Shown: positions 1 to 5,787 of the stretch, one piece after another
Position numbering within the stretch: position 1 is the first letter of the stretch
Layout: each line of letters opens with the position of its first letter
Assembly (NCBI GenBank): GCA_030613125.1
Contig: JAUWMO010000204.1
Coordinates: forward strand, 1-6,338
Reading direction: 5' to 3'
Origin: Bacteroidota bacterium
GTDB lineage: Bacteria > Bacteroidota > Bacteroidia > Bacteroidales > VadinHA17
DNA length: 6,338 bases
The notes under the pieces: generated by a model
Database searches by the model: none
The model's input: only the letters and a program-made list of their open reading frames with translations
Told to the model about the DNA's origin: nothing
Position numbers and translations under genes: made by a program

Positions 1-1
1 C

Positions 2-874
2 TATATAGGGAGGCATAATGAAAAAGTCAGTAATACTGCTATTCGGGGAAAGATTGTTAATGACCTGGGTACAGTATTCGGATGGGAAGCCGAAGGCAGT
101 TTTTATTTTCTGGGATACAAAGCAGGAAACATGCTTCTAAATGGTAAATTGTATAAAAATTTTAAAACCAGGAAAGGAACATCAACCCTTACCCTGCTGG
201 GAAAATTCCGGAATGAACGGCCGGTTTACTGGTTGAATCAATATTCCTCTAATAATTTTCACTGGGAGAATGATCTGAAATTTGAAAATGAAACCAGAAT
301 ACAAGCTTTTTATAAAGACCATGAAAGAAATTTTTTAGTATCTGCTCATTTTTCAATACTTGGTAATTACGTTTTTTTTGACACTTTGGCCCTTCCTTCT
401 CAGGAATCAGATCCGTTTACTGTTGTTTCATTAGATATACATAAGGATTTTTCCCTTTGGAAATTCAAATTCAGGAATCGATTAAATATTCAACAATCAG
501 GCAATAAACAAGTCCTTCCTCTTCCGACAGTAAGTTTTAGTAATTCAACATTTTTTGAGCATTTGTTTCATTTTGCATGGACAAATGGTTTTCTGTTAAC
601 ACAGTTAGGTTTGGATTTTTACTATCATACTCCCTTTTATGCTTATGCTTACATGCCGTCATCCGGAAGATTTTATTTACAAAATGAAAAGGAAGTTGGG
701 AATTACCCCTTTATTGATGTATTCCTTAATTTGAAAGTGAAACGTACCAGGATTTTCCTGAAGTACGAACATGTTACCTCTGGTCTTCTGGGGCATAATT
801 ATTTTACAATCCTTCACTATCCCATGAATCAAAGAGTATTTCTGTTCGGTTTTTCATGGACCTTTTATGATTAG
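2..874 (+). CDS. Porin_10-like putative outer-membrane porin, 3' part only
   Basis: The reading frame is open from base 2 to the TAG at 872-874 (290 residues) with no credible start, so the gene begins before the window; the internal ATG at 131 is not the true start. The translation alternates aromatic and polar residues in short strands, as in a beta-barrel. It closes with a region typical of the Bacteroidota 'putative porin' family (Porin_10): a 'YPFIDVFLNLKVKRTRIFLKYEH' type of segment near window position 700-770, then 'HYPMNQRVFLFGFSWTFYD' with a C-terminal aromatic before the last Asp, as expected for insertion by the BAM machinery. Family members are usually well over 500 residues, so roughly half is missing here. 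The likely role is passive diffusion through the outer membrane, with unknown substrate. Family assignment is by remembered pattern, not a search. The following gene starts 85 bp downstream on the same strand. Confidence 0.8.
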   Translation, partial: YIGRHNEKVSNTAIRGKIVNDLGTVFGWEAEGSFYFLGYKAGNMLLNGKLYKNFKTRKGTSTLTLLGKFRNERPVYWLNQYSSNNFHWENDLKFENETRIQAFYKDHERNFLVSAHFSILGNYVFFDTLALPSQESDPFTVVSLDIHKDFSLWKFKFRNRLNIQQSGNKQVLPLPTVSFSNSTFFEHLFHFAWTNGFLLTQLGLDFYYHTPFYAYAYMPSSGRFYLQNEKEVGNYPFIDVFLNLKVKRTRIFLKYEHVTSGLLGHNYFTILHYPMNQRVFLFGFSWTFYD

Positions 875-879
875 ATTTG
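872..879 (+). promoter_or_regulatory. Possible Bacteroidota -7 box before the mltF-like gene
   Basis: TAGATTTG matches the Bacteroidota -7 consensus TAnnTTTG and overlaps the porin stop codon. It would place the transcript start near 886, leaving a leader of about 70 nt before the TTG start at 960. No TTG/TTTG -33 element is visible 19-23 bp upstream, so this may be a chance match. Read-through from the porin gene is equally possible because no terminator is seen in 875-959. Confidence 0.25.
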
Positions 880-959
880 AATGGAGAATATCAATAATAT
901 TTCGCCACGAAGATTTTATAAATTTTTATTAAATTCGTTATACAATTAAACCTGAAAAT

Positions 960-2405
960 TTGGATTTGAATTATTTCAAAGCCCGCTATCTCCTGTTGTT
1001 TTTAGTACCCGCCCTGCTGTTTTCGTGCGGTGGGCCTGGAAAGCCTTCCCGTAAAGGTTATTCAGGAAGTTCCTTAAAAATTGATTTACCAGAGATCCGT
1101 GAGAGAAAAAAAATTATTGCATTAACCGATTTCAATGCTACAAATTATTTTATTTACCGTGGTGAACCTATGGGATATCAGTATGATCTGCTTCATGCCT
1201 TTGCAAAAGAATTAGATCTTGTCTTAGAGATAATAGTTGAGAATGATCTTGAAAAAGCTTTTGAGCTACTTCAGGTTGGTAAATGCGACTTGCTGGCCCT
1301 TAATTTAACTATTACAAAGGAGAGAAATGAATTCTTGCGATTTACTTTTCCTCATACCAGTACCCGTCAGGTTTTAGTTCAACGAAGACCTGAGAATTGG
1401 AATCTTATGCACCCTGAAAGGGTTGAGAAGTCAGTAATCAGGAATCAATTGGAATTGGCAGGAAAAACAATCTTTATTCAGAAAAATTCCTCTTTTTTTG
1501 CCCGGCTTCACAACCTTTCAGATGAAATTGGGGATAGTATTAATATTATTGAAGCAAATGAGAGTATTGAAAGGTTGATTACTCAGGTTGCAAAAGGAGA
1601 GATTGATTATACAGTATGTGATGAGAATATGGCAAAAGTGAATCAGACCTTTTATCCGATTATTGATATTCAAACAGCCATAAGTTTTCCTCAAAATCTG
1701 GCCTGGGCAGTTAGAAAGAAAGGTACTGACCAATTGACTGATACGATAAATAACTGGTTAAGCGAGTTTAAGAAAACTACCGAATATGCTTTGATATATA
1801 ATAAGTATTTCAGAAACCCCAAGACAGGTAAAATGCATGGAACAGGCCTTATTTATATTGAAAACGGGATGCTTTCACAATATGATTCTTTAATAAAAAG
1901 GTTTAGCGATAGCATTAACTGGGATTGGCGACTTCTTGCTTCCATGATCTACCAGGAATCGAGATTCTATGCTGATACAGTATCATGGGTTGGTGCCTTT
2001 GGGTTGATGCAATTGATGCCGGCAACTGCGGAATATTATGGTGTTGGAAGAAAATCACCCCCTGAGGAAAATATCAGGGCTGGAGTTGAATATCTGAAAT
2101 GGCTTGATAAGGTGTTCTATGATAAAGTAAAATTTCAGGAGGAGAGGATAAAGTTTATTTTAGGTGCATACAATGTTGGTCTGGGTCATATCCTTGATGC
2201 AAGAGCTCTGGCAAGAAAATATAAAAAAGACCCTGAGATATGGGCAGGAAATGTTGAAGAATACATTCTAATAAAATCTGATCCGAAATATTACCTCGAT
2301 CCTGTGGTCAAATATGGATATTGCAGAGGAGAAGAAGTATATAATTACGTCAGAGAAATCTTTAAGAGATATGAAGATTATAAGAATATTATTGTCCTCA
2401 ATTAA
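960..2405 (+). CDS. mltF: MltF-type membrane-bound lytic murein transglycosylase (lipoprotein)
   Basis: The 481-residue product should cleave the MurNAc-GlcNAc bond of peptidoglycan in the periplasm, leaving 1,6-anhydroMurNAc ends. Residues 1-23 form a lipoprotein signal with lipobox LFSC (Cys23 lipidated). The residues after Cys are GGPGKPS, without the acidic stretch of surface-export signals, so a periplasm-facing anchor is likely. Residues about 50-285 resemble SBP_bac_3, including 'ITKERNEFLRFTF' (118-130). Residues about 305-430 are an SLT domain: 'YQESRF' with presumed catalytic Glu333, 'GLMQLMP' (348-354), 'NIRAGVEYL' (371-379) and 'AYNVGLGH' (403-410). This SBP-plus-SLT order defines MltF; E. 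coli MltF is about 518 residues. The start is TTG at 960: the frame is closed by a TAA at 930-932 and contains no ATG before the signal peptide. No Shine-Dalgarno is visible. The last 8 bp overlap the convergent pseudogene. Confidence 0.9.
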   Translation: MDLNYFKARYLLLFLVPALLFSCGGPGKPSRKGYSGSSLKIDLPEIRERKKIIALTDFNATNYFIYRGEPMGYQYDLLHAFAKELDLVLEIIVENDLEKAFELLQVGKCDLLALNLTITKERNEFLRFTFPHTSTRQVLVQRRPENWNLMHPERVEKSVIRNQLELAGKTIFIQKNSSFFARLHNLSDEIGDSINIIEANESIERLITQVAKGEIDYTVCDENMAKVNQTFYPIIDIQTAISFPQNLAWAVRKKGTDQLTDTINNWLSEFKKTTEYALIYNKYFRNPKTGKMHGTGLIYIENGMLSQYDSLIKRFSDSINWDWRLLASMIYQESRFYADTVSWVGAFGLMQLMPATAEYYGVGRKSPPEENIRAGVEYLKWLDKVFYDKVKFQEERIKFILGAYNVGLGHILDARALARKYKKDPEIWAGNVEEYILIKSDPKYYLDPVVKYGYCRGEEVYNYVREIFKRYEDYKNIIVLN

Positions 2406-2607
2406 CTTCCACTCTTTTTACTATTTCGAGAAACTCTCTGAGTATCATTGCTGTTGCTCCCCAAATCTTCCTGTTCTAAATATTATAACAGGGAGCAAAA
2501 GTATTTATATGACCTGTCAGAAGGGGCCATCTCAAACTGTACAATCTCCCCTGGAAGCTTTTTTTTAATTCAACCTTAATAGCTTGTATGATATATGGCA
2601 GACTCAT
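2398..2607 (-). pseudogene. Degraded NUDIX CoA pyrophosphatase, ends kept, catalytic middle lost
   Basis: Reading the minus strand from ATG 2607-2605 gives MSLPYIIQAIKVELKK, then after a frame change LPGEIVQFEMAPSDRS, then after a second frame change INTFAPCYNI, an in-frame TAG (2478-2476), and finally RKIWGATAMILREFLEIV before the TGA at 2400-2398. These match, in order, the N-terminal 'LPG...MaPsDR' and the C-terminal 'IWGATAMIL.EFL' signatures of Bacteroidota NUDIX CoA pyrophosphatases (hydrolysis of CoA to 4'-phosphopantetheine and 3',5'-ADP). The central part, including the whole Nudix box, is absent: an intact member is about 200-220 residues, so I estimate 130-150 codons were deleted near 2500-2515. 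The first frameshift sits in an eight-A run (T run 2559-2566); one extra A restores ELKKKLPG. It lies 36 bp after the permease stop on the same strand, suggesting a former operon partner. It cannot encode an active enzyme. Confidence 0.8.
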
Positions 2608-2643
2608 ATTCAGACCAGATAATCTAATAATCAACAAAAAAGA

Positions 2644-3888
2644 TCAATCAAACTTAATTGTTTTCACCGGACTTATCCGGGAAATCAGATAAGATGGGAT
2701 AATGAGCATTAACACAGTGAGAATTAAGGTTCCGGCGTTTAATGTAGCAATAATAATCAGATCAATATTGATCGGTACTTCAGTTAAGTAATAGGAGGCC
2801 TGATCAAGCTTTATAATTCCAAAATGATATTGGATTAAACACAGGACAATACCAATTAGGTTTCCCCAGAACATACCTTTTGTTATCAGATATGCTGATT
2901 GATATAAAAATATTTTACGTATACTCCAGTTTTGTGTTCCTAACGCTTTCAGAATACCAATCATGTTAGTACGTTCGAGAATCAGGATCAGCAGACTTGA
3001 AACCATATTAAAACCAGCTACCAGGAGTATCAGTACAAGAATTATCCAAACATTCATATCCTGTAAATTCAGCCAGTCAAATATTTGAGGGTATTTGTCA
3101 ATGATACTCTGAATCCTCATACGTGTACCGTTTTCAGTTAAATCAAATCCGACAATTCCCTGTATCTGCCAGGCCATTTCCTCAATATCATTAAAGTTAT
3201 CAATGCTTATCTCAAATCCGCTTACCTGATCACCTGACCAGTTATTGAGCTTTTGAATATGTCCAATATCTGCCAGGATGAAGAGCTTGTCAAAGTCTTC
3301 CAGATTAGTTTCATAAACTCCTTCAATTATGAATTTTCTCATTCTGGGAGGATCTTGAATGAAATACATAATAAAAGAATCATTAACCTTTAGATGAAGC
3401 AGATCGCTAATGTGCTTTGATATCAGAACTTTATTTGTTTTTGAAGTATCGGTAACAACAAAAACATTACCATCAACAAGATTTTCTCTGAGAAACTTCC
3501 AGTCAAAATCTGATCCGATACCTTTTAGTACCACCCCCTGAATCTCTTTTCTGGTTTTAATAATACCTGCTTTTGTGGCAAAAACCTGTATATGATTGAC
3601 TCCCGGCAAAGAGTTTATTTCAGGAATGAATGTCTGTTCGATATTTACCGGAGAGGTCTCATATGATGTGTTAGAATCAAAATTCAGGATTTGAATGTGC
3701 GAACCAAACCCGATAACTTTATCTCTGATCTGGTTCTTAAACCCGGTTACTGTGGCAGTAGAAATTATCATTGCTGCAAGACCAAGGGCAATACCTAAAA
3801 TGGCTATAGTGACAATAGGCCTTGATATCCGGTTTTCGTCACGCCTGTATGAAACAATTCGTCTTGCTATGAAAAGCTCTGTATTCAT
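2644..3888 (-). CDS. LolC/LolE-type ABC transporter permease (FtsX family)
   Basis: The 414-residue inner-membrane protein has the four-helix MacB/FtsX layout: TM1 at about 24-48, a large periplasmic domain at about 50-275 (MacB_PCD type), then TM2 about 280-303, TM3 about 332-355 and TM4 about 376-401. Between TM2 and TM3 lies ERTNMIGILKALG (305-317), the cytosolic coupling motif typical of LolC and LolE, and the C-terminus 'ISPVKTIKFD' is also family-like. Length agrees with LolC/E (about 400). By homology it would work with a LolD-type ATPase to release lipoproteins from the inner membrane; no ATPase or second permease is in the window, and Bacteroidota often have a single such subunit, possibly acting as a homodimer. 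The ATG at 3888-3886 is chosen because 'MNTELFIARR' is the usual N-terminus. It is divergent from the NamZ-like gene. Whether it truly does Lol transport or another MacB-like export is not decided by sequence. Confidence 0.85.
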   Translation of the reverse strand: MNTELFIARRIVSYRRDENRISRPIVTIAILGIALGLAAMIISTATVTGFKNQIRDKVIGFGSHIQILNFDSNTSYETSPVNIEQTFIPEINSLPGVNHIQVFATKAGIIKTRKEIQGVVLKGIGSDFDWKFLRENLVDGNVFVVTDTSKTNKVLISKHISDLLHLKVNDSFIMYFIQDPPRMRKFIIEGVYETNLEDFDKLFILADIGHIQKLNNWSGDQVSGFEISIDNFNDIEEMAWQIQGIVGFDLTENGTRMRIQSIIDKYPQIFDWLNLQDMNVWIILVLILLVAGFNMVSSLLILILERTNMIGILKALGTQNWSIRKIFLYQSAYLITKGMFWGNLIGIVLCLIQYHFGIIKLDQASYYLTEVPINIDLIIIATLNAGTLILTVLMLIIPSYLISRISPVKTIKFD

Positions 3889-3914
3889 GGCCTGCTAACA
3901 ACTTCCAACTGTTA

Positions 3915-3922
3915 CAAATGTA
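3915..3922 (-). promoter_or_regulatory. Probable -7 box for the permease gene
   Basis: On the minus strand, 3922 to 3915 reads TACATTTG, an exact TAnnTTTG match. Transcription would start near 3908, about 20 nt before the ATG at 3888, a sensible leader length. A clear TTG -33 element is not visible, which lowers confidence. No Shine-Dalgarno precedes the ATG. Confidence 0.4.
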
Positions 3923-4050
3923 GTAAATATTGATGGCATCATTGTAAGTATATTAAGTATATGAAGAAAGGTTATGATTATATTCTTTGGGTTTATAACC
4001 AAACTGACAATTAGAGTTAAGAAATAGTTATGAAATATCGGGGTAATTCT

Positions 4051-4058
4051 TTAATTTG
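4051..4058 (+). promoter_or_regulatory. Weak -7 candidate before the NamZ-like gene
   Basis: TTAATTTG differs from TAnnTTTG by one base and would put the start of transcription near 4064, about 15 nt before the ATG at 4081. No -33 TTG is seen at the right spacing. The rest of the divergent region 3889-4080 is AT-rich, and I see no terminator or small gene in it. Confidence 0.2.
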
Positions 4059-4080
4059 CAGTCATATAATTTTATAATCT

Positions 4081-5268
4081 ATGAAACCAAAATTGTTTAA
4101 GAGAAACGCAATATTATTTCTGATTTTTTATTTTCTGTCAGGGCTTTTCGTATGTGCACAAATAAAAACAGGTGCCGAACGTACTGAGGAATATTTACTT
4201 GTGTTGGAGGGGAAGAATGTTGGAATTGTTGCCAATCACACCTCCATGATTGGAAGTACACATCTGGTTGATAGTTTGTTGTCACTAAATATAAAAGTCA
4301 CGAAAATATTTGGACCTGAACATGGTTTCCGTGGTAGTAATGATGCCGGAATGGCAATTAAGGATGATGTAGATCAGGCAACAGGATTACCGGTAATTTC
4401 TCTTTATGGTTCACATAGAAAACCAACTCGGAAAGATATGGCTGGCATTGATCTTATTATTTTTGATATACAGGATGTTGGAGTTCGGTTTTACACTTAT
4501 ATTTCTACAATGCAATATGTGATGGAAGCCTGTGCAGAAAATAATGTAGATTTTTTTGTTCTTGACAGGCCTAATCCAAATGGGTTTTATATAGACGGAC
4601 CAGTTTTGGAACCTGAGTATAAATCATTTGTAGGTAAACAACCAATACCTGTTGTTCATGGAATGACAGTTGCTGAGTATGCAAGAATGCTAAATGAAGA
4701 GGGCTGGATGGAAAATGGGATGAAATGTAATCTTCAGTATGTTACTTGTGCTAATTGGGATCACCGGACCTATTATGAGTTACCTGTCAGGCCTTCTCCA
4801 AACCTGCCAAATATGATTTCCATATACCTTTACCCATCACTGTGCCTTTTTGAAGGTACACTTATGAGTATAGGCCGGGGAACCGATACCCCCTTTCAGG
4901 TATACGGCCATCCTGACTATCCCTTAACAGCATTTTCATTTACCCCAAGAAGTATTCCTGGTGTTGCAACTAATCCAAAGTACCTTGAAGAACGTTGCTC
5001 AGGAGTAGACCTGACTGACCTTCCAATTAACTTTATACGTGATAATCGGGGAATTATACTGCATTGGCTGATAGATGCCTATAAACAGCTGAATGAAAAT
5101 GATGATTTTTTCAACAATTATTTTGTAAAACTGGCCGGAACAACTAAACTTCAGGAACTTATTGAAGATGGTACTTCATCTGCCGTAATAAGGGCTGACT
5201 GGAAAAAAGATCTGCAGAAATTTCAGCAGATCAGGAAGAAATACCTTTTGTACAGGGATTTTGAATAG
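4081..5268 (+). CDS. namZ: Secreted DUF1343 / NamZ-like exo-beta-N-acetylmuramidase (GH171)
   Basis: The 395-residue protein belongs to the DUF1343/YbbC family. Characterised members (NamZ of Bacillus subtilis and Tannerella forsythia) are exo-acting muramidases that remove MurNAc from the non-reducing end of peptidoglycan fragments. Residues 1-26 are a Sec signal peptide: basic start (KPKLFKR), hydrophobic core 10-24, and likely cleavage VCA/Q after Ala26. A lipobox reading of LFVC is poor because Val is at -1. Family motifs are GIVANHTS (48-55), GPEHGFRG (78-85, with Glu80 and His81 as likely active-site residues), FDIQDVGVRFYTY (128-140), DRPNPNG (162-168) and 'EGTLMSIGRGTD' (258-269). Length is normal and the frame intact. 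The ATG at 4081 begins the signal peptide directly; no Shine-Dalgarno is seen. It is probably monocistronic, with a terminator 20 bp after its stop. It could supply MurNAc for recycling from fragments made by lytic enzymes. Enzyme activity itself is inferred from family. Confidence 0.88.
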   Translation: MKPKLFKRNAILFLIFYFLSGLFVCAQIKTGAERTEEYLLVLEGKNVGIVANHTSMIGSTHLVDSLLSLNIKVTKIFGPEHGFRGSNDAGMAIKDDVDQATGLPVISLYGSHRKPTRKDMAGIDLIIFDIQDVGVRFYTYISTMQYVMEACAENNVDFFVLDRPNPNGFYIDGPVLEPEYKSFVGKQPIPVVHGMTVAEYARMLNEEGWMENGMKCNLQYVTCANWDHRTYYELPVRPSPNLPNMISIYLYPSLCLFEGTLMSIGRGTDTPFQVYGHPDYPLTAFSFTPRSIPGVATNPKYLEERCSGVDLTDLPINFIRDNRGIILHWLIDAYKQLNENDDFFNNYFVKLAGTTKLQELIEDGTSSAVIRADWKKDLQKFQQIRKKYLLYRDFE

Positions 5269-5298
5269 TACAACGATCCTCACAGTACAACGATCCTC
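5267..5298 (+). repeat. Tandem 15-bp direct repeat at the end of the NamZ-like gene
   Basis: AGTACAACGATCCTC occurs at 5267-5281 and again at 5284-5298, a 17-bp period; the first copy begins inside the TAG stop codon (5266-5268). The second copy supplies the left arm of the terminator hairpin, so the first copy could pair with the same right arm as an alternative, larger-loop hairpin. A partial relative, AACGATC, appears again at 5441-5447. Confidence 0.85.
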
Positions 5299-5315
5299 CC
5301 GGATCGTTGATTTTT
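5288..5315 (+). terminator. Rho-independent terminator of the NamZ-like gene
   Basis: CAACGATCC (5288-5296), loop TCCC, GGATCGTTG (5301-5309), then ATTTTT. The nine-base-pair perfect stem with a four-base loop and a T run lies 20 bp after the stop at 5268, ending transcription of the NamZ-like gene before the repressor operon. Confidence 0.85.
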
Positions 5316-5325
5316 CAAGTGTTGC

Positions 5326-5357
5326 AAACGAACCGGAGCTTCGTTTTACATCGGTTC
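5326..5357. repeat. Two mutually exclusive short hairpins
   Basis: AAACGAA (5326-5332) pairs with TTCGTTT (5340-5346) around a 7-nt loop, while GAACCG (5330-5335) can instead pair with CGGTTC (5352-5357). The two stems share bases 5330-5332 and cannot form together. The first is followed by only one further T and is at best a weak second terminator. Function is unknown; decay of an older repeat is as likely as regulation. Confidence 0.5.
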
Positions 5358-5491
5358 TTATCAAATAATGGACTTAATTGCAGAAACTAAGTAGAGTTTG
5401 TTCATAAAATCGAGAATATCATTTTGTTTGAATATCGATTAACGATCAACGATTTTAAATTTCTGATTTTCAGTTACTTCGCAAATCGTTC

Positions 5492-5537
5492 ACCCCGTGA
5501 AATAAATCGAAGATTTAGCTTTGCTATTTCACAGGGT
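5492..5537. repeat. Imperfect 13-bp inverted repeat with a nested hairpin
   Basis: ACCCCGTGAAATA (5492-5504) is the reverse complement of TATTTCACAGGGT (5525-5537) except at one position. Nested inside, AAATC (5504-5508) pairs with GATTT (5512-5516) around GAA. There is no T run, so it is not a classical terminator. The size and shape fit a dispersed palindromic intergenic repeat, but other copies cannot be sought here. Confidence 0.6.
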
Positions 5538-5557
5538 AAATCAGTGTTCCTTGCCTG

Positions 5558-5580
5558 TCCCGTAGCGAAGCATAACGGGA
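5558..5580. repeat. 6-bp inverted repeat TCCCGT...ACGGGA
   Basis: TCCCGT (5558-5563) and ACGGGA (5575-5580) flank an 11-bp loop containing AGCGAAGCATA. It sits 20 bp after the preceding inverted repeat and is clearly more GC-rich than its surroundings, so the two may be parts of one repeat unit. No T run follows. Confidence 0.45.
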
Positions 5581-5719
5581 TTCATAATTCAAATTGAGTT
5601 TAATTTATGGACAGAGACTATTTACTCTCAAATGTTGTACCTTTCTATAGCTAATATCATCTATAACAAAAAAAGCTGAGTGATATAAATTGCTACGGAA
5701 CAACTTGTTGTCCTGCCTG

Positions 5720-5773
5720 ACTATTTTTATAGTGAAAAAACTATAAAAATAGTTGGATAACTAAAAATATAGT
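5720..5773. promoter_or_regulatory. Triple operator, three dyads phased by 20 bp (probable BlaI-type repressor sites)
   Basis: Three 14-bp dyads are seen: ACTAT-TTTT-ATAGT (5720-5733), ACTAT-AAAA-ATAGT (5740-5753) and ACTAA-AAAT-ATAGT (5760-5773, one arm base off). Their centres, 5726.5, 5746.5 and 5766.5, are exactly 20 bp apart, close to two helical turns, so dimers bound to all three would lie on the same face. The ACTA...TAGT half-sites resemble the TACTACA/TGTAGTA-like dyads of BlaI/MecI-family operators. Site 2 abuts the -33 element and site 3 fills the -33/-7 spacer of the promoter below, so binding should block RNA polymerase and give autorepression of the repressor-sensor operon. Sites 1 and 2 together also form a perfect 12-bp inverted repeat (5721-5732 with 5741-5752), a by-product of their TTTT and AAAA cores. 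Confidence 0.7.
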
Positions 5774-5783
5774 TGTATGTTTG
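5753..5783 (+). promoter_or_regulatory. Bacteroidota-type promoter of the BlaI/BlaR1-like operon
   Basis: A TTG (-33, 5753-5755) is followed after 20 bp by TATGTTTG (5776-5783), an exact TAnnTTTG -7 box; the spacing is within the usual 17-23 bp. Transcription is expected about 5-8 bp after the box, at about 5788-5791, which coincides with the repressor ATG at 5788. The mRNA would then be leaderless or nearly so. Confidence 0.6.
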
Positions 5784-5787
5784 CCCT

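Larger units (their letters stand above)
5269..5787. other. Gene-free intergenic region of about 520 bp
   Basis: No convincing coding sequence is seen on either strand between the NamZ-like stop and the repressor ATG. From left to right it holds the direct repeat and terminator (5267-5315), the competing hairpins (5326-5357), an AT-rich stretch with reiterated ATCGATT/AACGAT-type words (about 5410-5455), the inverted repeats at 5492-5580, an undistinguished AT-rich stretch (5581-5699), a small dyad ACAAC-TT-GTTGT (5700-5711), and the operator/promoter block (5720-5783). Confidence 0.7.

Noticed and set aside
1518..1733. 71-codon minus-strand open frame inside mltF
   Set aside because: It is antisense to the well-supported SBP-like domain, with no signal, motif or promoter of its own.
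2470..2492. CCTGTT...AACAGG inverted repeat as a shared terminator for the convergent genes
   Set aside because: The arms are only 6 bp with an 11-nt loop and no T run on either strand; the sequence is part of the decayed NUDIX coding region.
2314..2568. 84-codon plus-strand open frame overlapping the mltF end
   Set aside because: It overlaps mltF in another frame, has no recognisable motif, and its second half is antisense to the clearly recognisable NUDIX relic.
4081..4158. Lipoprotein signal (LFVC) in the NamZ-like protein
   Set aside because: Val at -1 before Cys25 is unfavourable for a lipobox, while VCA/Q gives a normal signal peptidase I site.
5176..5364. 62-codon minus-strand open frame over the NamZ 3' end and terminator
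   Set aside because: It runs through the terminator and direct repeat and is antisense to the conserved NamZ C-terminus; the product resembles nothing.
5516..5523. TAGCTTTG as a -7 promoter box
   Set aside because: It matches TAnnTTTG but lies inside the loop of an inverted repeat, has no TTG at proper spacing that I can see, and has no gene within about 260 bp.
5721..5752. Perfect 12-bp inverted repeat as a transcription terminator or cruciform
   Set aside because: The stem is almost all A/T with no T tail and no upstream gene to terminate; it is better explained as two adjacent dyad operators whose cores are complementary.
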